Of a stretch of 47,935 bases of DNA, positions 44,057 to 47,935 are shown in pieces. This DNA is from SFWF01 sp045537915 (GTDB taxonomy: Bacteria > Bacillota > Clostridia > Oscillospirales > Acutalibacteraceae): NCBI GenBank assembly GCA_045537915.1, contig JAZSQK010000059.1, forward strand, positions 1 through 47,935, given 5' to 3'. Positions within the stretch are counted from its first letter, which is position 1, and each line of letters begins with the position of its first letter. The notes under the pieces are model-generated. The model saw only the letters and a list, made by a program, of their open reading frames with translations, did not search any database and was not told the origin of the DNA. Both the position numbers and the translations under genes were made by a program.

Positions 44057-44233
44057 ATGAAACGAGATGAAATGCCCGTTGGATTTTCAATGGCACTTGC
44101 ACAAAATCCCGAAGCTATGCAGAAATTTGCACTCCTGAGCGAAGATGAAAAGAAGAAAATAATAGAAGGCACACATTCGGTTAAATCAAAACAGGAAATG
44201 CACGAATACGTTAATAAACTCAACAACATTTAA
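44057..44233 (+). CDS. Small conserved protein of unknown function, 58 aa
   Basis: ATG at 44057 with GGAGG about 9 bases upstream. The sequence is MKRDEMPVGFSMALAQNPEA at the start and ends in KSKQEMHEYVNKLNNI. It is helical and without cysteine. Similar small proteins (roughly Met-Pro-Gly-Phe then Ala-Leu-Ala-Gln-Asn) are familiar from Firmicutes, but I know no function. It has its own terminator. Confidence 0.72.
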   Translation: MKRDEMPVGFSMALAQNPEAMQKFALLSEDEKKKIIEGTHSVKSKQEMHEYVNKLNNI

Positions 44234-44264
44234 AACCACAGACAACCTCGTCTGTGGTTTTCGT
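44232..44264 (+). terminator. Terminator after the 58-aa protein gene
   Basis: AAAACCACAGA (44232-44242) with TCTGTGGTTTT (44251-44261), 8-base loop. It also lies just past the end of the opposing tocopherol-cyclase-like gene. Confidence 0.88.
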
Positions 44265-44271
44265 ATATAGC

Positions 44272-45120
44272 TTAATAATATTCAAATTCAAAGCTTGCCT
44301 TATCGGTGGTGAACTCAAATAAAACTTTATTTTTATGACAAAATCGATAATATGCTTGGCAAGATGCACTTTCGTGTATTGTTCTGCACATATCGCCGTT
44401 TGTGGGAGCTGCAAGCGGTTGTGCGTTCTTTTTTAATAACTTCGCAGTAAACTCAAAACTTCCTTGCTTTATCGTAACGATGTTTTTGTCAACTTGTTTT
44501 ACTCTAGCGCCAAGATAGGTTGCAATTCTATATTCCTTATCGTTAAGAAACAGGACACCGATAATACCCGTAAAATGAATTCCTAAAAAGGGTATATCTG
44601 CTACAGATAGCATTAGAGAATTATTTTTAAAACAGCACTGCGTCCAAATATATTTCTTTGGAAAAGAACGTCCACAGTCACCTTCGATATATCCTACACC
44701 GTTTTCAAATTTATAAAGTTGACCGTTCACCTTAATTTCACCGTTGATTTTATGACACATACTGTAGACGCTATGTCTGCATTGCATAAACGGAACATAC
44801 TTAAATGGTCCCATAATATCATATTTGATAGGGGAATGTTCATCGAAACAAAGCCTACCCTCAAGCTTTAATTCATCGCCTTTAAAATCGAGCATTATTC
44901 CTTCGTGCGAAAAGACACAATTACCTATTTTTACATATAACGGATTTTGATGATATTCCAATGTGTCAAAGGGTATGTTTAACGCCTTGTCATCGGTTAT
45001 TATCTGTAGAGAAGCAGATTTTTTGTTAATGCTATAATGATATGCAGGTATAAATGCAATTGTTTTGTCCTTGGTACTGCATTTAAAGTACCAACCTTTA
45101 AAATATCCTATATTAGCCAA
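44272..45120 (-). CDS. Tocopherol cyclase-like protein
   Basis: 282-aa beta-rich protein. It has the N-terminal FKGWYFKCSTKDKTIAFIPA and a central GVGYIEGDCGRSFPKKYIWT that match the tocopherol cyclase-like family (usual GDWGxxFP, here Cys for Trp). In plants the family cyclises tocopherol precursors. In gut Firmicutes the role is unknown, and quinone chemistry is only a guess. The only in-frame start is a TTG at 45120 with GAGG directly abutting it. An upstream in-frame stop limits alternatives, so the real start is uncertain. A TATAAT lies about 21 bases before it. Confidence 0.85.
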   Translation of the reverse strand: MANIGYFKGWYFKCSTKDKTIAFIPAYHYSINKKSASLQIITDDKALNIPFDTLEYHQNPLYVKIGNCVFSHEGIMLDFKGDELKLEGRLCFDEHSPIKYDIMGPFKYVPFMQCRHSVYSMCHKINGEIKVNGQLYKFENGVGYIEGDCGRSFPKKYIWTQCCFKNNSLMLSVADIPFLGIHFTGIIGVLFLNDKEYRIATYLGARVKQVDKNIVTIKQGSFEFTAKLLKKNAQPLAAPTNGDMCRTIHESASCQAYYRFCHKNKVLFEFTTDKASFEFEYY

Positions 45121-45227
45121 CCTCGCTTTTGCGATTTAATGATTATATAGTTTCCTAATATTGGTAAGATATACAGTGAATACAGCATTTTGTTGTTGCT
45201 ATTTTTAATGAAATATAGTTTAGGATA

Positions 45228-45236
45228 TGGTATAAT
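45228..45236 (+). promoter_or_regulatory. Extended -10 promoter for the 77-aa protein gene
   Basis: TGG directly before a perfect TATAAT (45231-45236), 24 bases ahead of the start codon. No good -35 is seen, as is usual for extended -10 promoters. Confidence 0.6.
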
Positions 45237-45260
45237 CGTTTACAGTAGGAGGATTAGTGA

Positions 45261-45494
45261 ATGGATAAAATTATGAAAAGAAAACAAGATTTATTTAATC
45301 TCTGTAGTGGAATGGATGAACTTGATATACATAAAAAAGATAGATGCCTTTCCTTTTCTGTAGCAATGCTTTCAATAGAGGGGATGAATGTAGGCGATGA
45401 AGTTGAATTTGTACTTCAAGAATGGAAAGAGGGCAAAAAAGCGTATTTATCGATATTCGAATCAACACTTAAAAAATATGGTTTTATTACATAA
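45261..45494 (+). CDS. Small protein of unknown function upstream of a HipA-like kinase
   Basis: 77 aa with AGGAGG 8 bases before the ATG. There is an N-terminal basic helix (MDKIMKRKQDLFNLCSGMDE), then a short beta-rich acidic part. No helix-turn-helix is obvious, so it does not look like the usual HipB antitoxin. Its position before the HipA-like gene suggests a partner, but the kinase has its own promoter. Confidence 0.7.
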   Translation: MDKIMKRKQDLFNLCSGMDELDIHKKDRCLSFSVAMLSIEGMNVGDEVEFVLQEWKEGKKAYLSIFESTLKKYGFIT

Positions 45495-45515
45495 AATAAT
45501 TATGGTGCTTTACAG

Positions 45516-45544
45516 TTGAATTTTAAGGTCATATGTTGTATAAT
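45516..45544 (+). promoter_or_regulatory. Sigma-A promoter of the HipA-like gene
   Basis: TTGAAT (45516-45521), 17-base spacer, TATAAT (45539-45544), with AAGGAG later before the ATG. Confidence 0.72.
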
Positions 45545-45579
45545 GTATTAAATACTAAAAAGGAAAGGAGAATAAGTTT

Positions 45580-46614
45580 ATGAAGGATTTTGAGATTTTA
45601 AGCCGTGATACAGTTGTAGCTGTTTGGAAAGATAATGAGCTTAAAGTTTTAAATAATGATTTGCTACCTTTATATTTAAAGCGTGTAAGTGATGCTAAAG
45701 CTTGGCTTGAGACAAGAGCTATTGACTCACATAGAGCAAACTCTAGACTTCTTAAAAAGGCATTGCGACTTGCTGAGAAAGACGATGTTTCAACAGTTCT
45801 TCACGTTAATGCTGCAACCATTACTGACACCTATTGGGTTAGGGCCATTGGCAGTGACTTGAAATATGAAGACGTTCGCTTTAATAAAGACTATTTCTCC
45901 AATCTGGCACTGCGTGGACTTTATTCAAGTTTCAATTCTGCCGCAAAGCGTAAGGATACTAAAACTCCTGAGCTTACTAATATCGGTAGCTTTGAAAAGT
46001 GTTGGAAGCTTAAAGATGGCAAATGGTGGATTTATAAATCTGCTAACCAAAAGGAACAGTTCTCAGAGCTTTTCGTGTATGAGTTAGGTAAAGCACTCCA
46101 AATGAATATGGCTCATTACGAGAAAGGCGATAAATGCGTTAAATCGCTTGATTTCACCGATTCGGCTAAGGTTATCTTTGAACCGGCTTCATCATTTATG
46201 GGTGATGAGGAAGATTATATTAAAGTAGTTGAAAAATTAAAGGAACTTTGTCCTAAAGCAATTCCCGATTATATAAAAATGATTTTCCTCGATACTATAA
46301 CCGCCAACCCCGATAGACACACAGGAAACTTCGGTTTAATGCGTGATGTTAAAAGCGGTGAACTTTTAGGACTCGCACCTAACTTTGATAACAATATGGC
46401 ACTTATTGCCCGTGGATATCCCACAAGTAAATACGCAAATGACCTTTTAATCACTCTCTTCAATGAACTAATGGAAAAATATCCTGAATATAAAGAATAT
46501 TTGCCAAAAGTCACAGAGCAGATGATTAAGAAAGTTATCAGCAAACTTAATATGAAGGTTAAATCTCAGGTAATTGTTGATTTTGTAATTAACCGTTATC
46601 AAGCAATTAAATAA
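45580..46614 (+). CDS. HipA-like (CtkA-type) Ser/Thr protein kinase
   Basis: 344 aa. It is shorter than HipA because the N-terminal subdomain-1 is replaced by a ~100-residue segment with TDTYWVRAIGSDLKYEDVRF. A kinase lobe follows with the ATP lysine in WWIYKSANQKEQFSELF. The catalytic loop TANPDRHTGNFGLMRD lies near residue 247 and the metal-binding FDNNMAL near 276. Such proteins are known as toxins or as standalone kinases in mobile regions. The substrate (in E. coli HipA, glutamyl-tRNA synthetase) is not known here. A good promoter and terminator frame the gene. Confidence 0.88.
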   Translation: MKDFEILSRDTVVAVWKDNELKVLNNDLLPLYLKRVSDAKAWLETRAIDSHRANSRLLKKALRLAEKDDVSTVLHVNAATITDTYWVRAIGSDLKYEDVRFNKDYFSNLALRGLYSSFNSAAKRKDTKTPELTNIGSFEKCWKLKDGKWWIYKSANQKEQFSELFVYELGKALQMNMAHYEKGDKCVKSLDFTDSAKVIFEPASSFMGDEEDYIKVVEKLKELCPKAIPDYIKMIFLDTITANPDRHTGNFGLMRDVKSGELLGLAPNFDNNMALIARGYPTSKYANDLLITLFNELMEKYPEYKEYLPKVTEQMIKKVISKLNMKVKSQVIVDFVINRYQAIK

Positions 46615-46647
46615 TTGCAGATTAAACATTGTGAGATTAGAATATAA

Positions 46648-46690
46648 CACAACCCCGTCTTTGCGATTTGCAGAGGCGGGGTTGTTAACT
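46648..46690 (+). terminator. Rho-independent terminator after the HipA-like gene
   Basis: CAACCCCG (46650-46657) pairs with CGGGGTTG (46677-46684) around an inner stem TTTGC/GCAGA. Confidence 0.9.
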
Positions 46691-46695
46691 TAACA

Positions 46696-46794
46696 GTAAT
46701 CGCCGTATGGGACGGCAGTCCAAGTGGGACGAAAAACACTATCGTTTATGCACGACGAAAAGGTATTCCTGTAATCAATATTTTAGATAAGTAA
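46696..46794 (+). pseudogene. C-terminal fragment of a SLOG (DUF2493-like) protein
   Basis: 32 codons ending in TAA read VIAVWDGSPSGTKNTI then VYARRKGIPVINILDK. This is the typical end of a SLOG-superfamily nucleotide-binding domain (Gly-Thr-x-x-Thr followed by a helix and a last strand). There is no start codon or ribosome-binding site, and the upstream bases belong to the terminator of the previous gene. It is a remnant of a longer gene lost by deletion or recombination. Confidence 0.7.
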
Positions 46795-46849
46795 ATCTCA
46801 ATAGGCTCTGAAAAATTTAATATGCCCAAACTCCGTTTTGCATCTGATG

Positions 46850-46867
46850 TTTAACTTTATAGTTAAA
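46850..46867. promoter_or_regulatory. Inverted repeat before the recombinase gene
   Basis: TTTAAC and GTTAAA six bases apart, about 45 bases before the recombinase start. It could be an operator or simply an AT-rich coincidence. Confidence 0.3.
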
Positions 46868-46912
46868 GTGCAAAATAATAGTAAAATAAAGATATGAAGT
46901 GGAGGTTTTGGT

Positions 46913-47755
46913 ATGAAAAAAAGAATTATTACCAATCAAACAATAAAATCGTTCGAGAAATATTTGTTGGAGAACGAAAAGGCACCGGCAACCATTGATA
47001 AATATATGCGGGATATCCGATGCTTTGCCGAGTACGCCGCCGAACACGCACTGGATAAAACATTAGTCCTGGACTATAAAGGAATGTTAGAACAGAACTA
47101 CGCTATTCGTAGTGCAAACTCTATGCTTGCCGCACTCAATGCTTTTCTGAGATTTGTCGGCTGGAACGATCTTTGTGTAAAGCAATTTAAGGTGCAAAAA
47201 GAAGCGTACTGTTCCGAGGACAAGGAACTTACCAAATCGGAATATACGGCTCTTGTAAGAACAGCTGAGCGAAAGAAAAACGAACGGCTTTCCCTCGTCG
47301 TTCAAACGATTTGCGGGACGGGCATTCGTGTCAGTGAATTGCAGAGTATTACGGTGGAGGCTGTACGTAAAGGAGAAGCCATTGTATCCTGCAAGGGAAA
47401 AACAAGAAAGATATTTATTGTCAGTGCCCTGCGAAAAAAACTGCTTCGATATGCTACAGAACAGAAAATAAACTCCGGAATAATTTTCGTGACCAAAAGC
47501 GGTAAACCGCTTGACCGTAGTAATATTTGGAGAGAAATGAAGAGTTTGTGTGAACAGGCCGGTGTTTCTCCTGGGAAGGTATTTCCGCATAACCTAAGAC
47601 ACCTGTTTGCGAGAACTTTCTATGGTATCGAAAAGGATATTGCAAAATTAGCAGACATTCTTGGCCACTCCAACATTAATACCACTCGCATTTATATCAT
47701 CACAACTGGTGCCGAACATCAGCGCCGTATGGAAAATATGCGACTCATTATATAA
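46913..47755 (+). CDS. Tyrosine-type site-specific recombinase/integrase
   Basis: 280-aa phage-integrase/XerCD-family protein. The N-terminal SAM-like core-binding domain (about 10-90, FEKYLLENEKAPATIDKY) is followed by the catalytic domain with Arg 139 (GTGIRVSELQS), His 226 and Arg 229 (HNLRH), His 252 (LGHSNINTT) and the nucleophile Tyr 261 (RIYI), so it looks active. Length and domain plan are Xer-like. GGAGG lies 9 bases before the ATG. Two identical dif-like sites lie 38 and 101 bases after its stop, so it, or the host XerCD, may act there. Confidence 0.94.
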   Translation: MKKRIITNQTIKSFEKYLLENEKAPATIDKYMRDIRCFAEYAAEHALDKTLVLDYKGMLEQNYAIRSANSMLAALNAFLRFVGWNDLCVKQFKVQKEAYCSEDKELTKSEYTALVRTAERKKNERLSLVVQTICGTGIRVSELQSITVEAVRKGEAIVSCKGKTRKIFIVSALRKKLLRYATEQKINSGIIFVTKSGKPLDRSNIWREMKSLCEQAGVSPGKVFPHNLRHLFARTFYGIEKDIAKLADILGHSNINTTRIYIITTGAEHQRRMENMRLII

Positions 47756-47761
47756 AAAGAA

Positions 47762-47787
47762 AAACCGCTACATTTCAGCAGCGGTTT
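47762..47787. repeat. Hairpin before dif-like site 1 (also recombinase terminator)
   Basis: AAACCGCT (47762-47769) pairs with AGCGGTTT (47780-47787) around a 10-base loop. It can terminate the recombinase transcript and lies six bases before the first 20-bp repeat. Confidence 0.75.
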
Positions 47788-47793
47788 GAATAT

Positions 47794-47813
47794 CACATAA
47801 TGGTTATTATGTT
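47794..47813. repeat. Dif-like recombination site, copy 1
   Basis: CACATAATGGTTATTATGTT. With flanks it has the Xer layout: an 11-base arm ending CATAA (47790-47800), a 6-base centre TGGTTA and an 11-base arm TTATGTTACGT (47807-47817). Compared with the E. coli dif sequence recalled from memory, 20 of 25 aligned positions agree. The inner arms form the inverted repeat ACATAAT/ATTATGT. Confidence 0.75.
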
Positions 47814-47833
47814 ACGTCTTGTGGGCTAAAAAA

Positions 47834-47853
47834 CCGATGTTAAAAAACATCGG
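47834..47853. repeat. Hairpin before dif-like site 2
   Basis: CCGATGTT (47834-47841) pairs with AACATCGG (47846-47853) with an AAAA loop, three bases before the second 20-bp repeat. Its sequence differs from the first hairpin, though both start AAACCG. Confidence 0.75.
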
Positions 47854-47856
47854 CAA

Positions 47857-47876
47857 CACATAATGGTTATTATGTT
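47857..47876. repeat. Dif-like recombination site, copy 2
   Basis: Exact 20-base direct repeat of 47794-47813 at 63-base spacing. The flanks differ (left CGGCAA, right GTATTAAAC). The same orientation means that recombination between the two would excise 63 bp. Confidence 0.75.
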
Positions 47877-47935
47877 GTATTAAACAATAAGAATAGACAG
47901 TATACCTTCATTAAATGCTTAAAGGCAGCTAAAAA

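Larger units (their letters stand above)
41714..47935. mobile_element. Probable genomic island inserted in the amidase gene (right end not seen)
   Basis: It starts where the amidase reading frame is lost. Gene order alternates in strand, genes have their own promoters and terminators, base composition is more AT-rich, and a gene fragment, a HipA-like kinase and a tyrosine recombinase with repeated sites are present. No matching half of the amidase or boundary repeat was found before the window end, so extent and unity are inferred. Confidence 0.5.

Noticed and set aside
47794..47876. Start of a CRISPR array
   Set aside because: Only two 20-base copies at 63-base spacing, with a hairpin in the interval and no cas genes. 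The repeat has the two-arm form of a recombination site.

Overview
The window looks like a chromosomal segment of a low-to-moderate GC, probably spore-forming, anaerobic Clostridia member of the Oscillospiraceae/Ruminococcaceae type. This rests on a perfect HrcA/CIRCE operator before groESL, a lysine riboswitch, a split transketolase, HemZ, and a mazG-hup-rqcP-yabP-yabQ-divIC-yabR block that matches the Bacillus/Clostridium sporulation-division neighbourhood. No rRNA, tRNA or CRISPR array was recognised.

Layout. 1-421: 5' part of murC (minus). 612-7500: a tight plus-strand operon, ileS-lspA-rluD-like-HAD-transketolase N and C subunits, ended by a clear terminator. 7619-14823: recJ-rel-dtd-hemZ-zinc ribbon-mtnN. 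14940-17960: mazG and the yab/divIC cluster. 18034-20062: an rRNA methyltransferase and a lipid kinase. 20178-22117: groES-groEL under CIRCE.

22361-27873 holds three related large proteins of the DUF4874/DUF4832 glycosidase-like type. One has no signal peptide and two are lipoproteins. Two of the three transcription units start from nearly identical upstream regions. Next come a lysine riboswitch and an NhaC-type carrier (probable lysine importer), then on the minus strand a GH2 glycosidase, an MFS permease and an unknown membrane-anchored protein. Lon, YsxC and LysA follow on the plus strand.

From 39013 the region becomes accessory: a 179-bp MITE-like inverted-repeat element after lysA, a GH25 lysozyme lipoprotein with three SH3b repeats, a TIGR04086 membrane protein, and a cell-wall amidase gene cut off exactly at its Asp-Ala-Gly-His-Gly-Gly motif. 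The broken amidase marks the probable left edge of an insertion. It carries a 46-aa microprotein, a DUF255 thioredoxin-fold protein, small proteins, a tocopherol-cyclase-like protein, a HipA-like kinase, a SLOG fragment and a tyrosine recombinase. Immediately after the recombinase lie two copies of a 20-bp site, each preceded by a hairpin. These resemble Xer/dif sites and are the best candidate for an undescribed recombination array. The right edge is not in the window.
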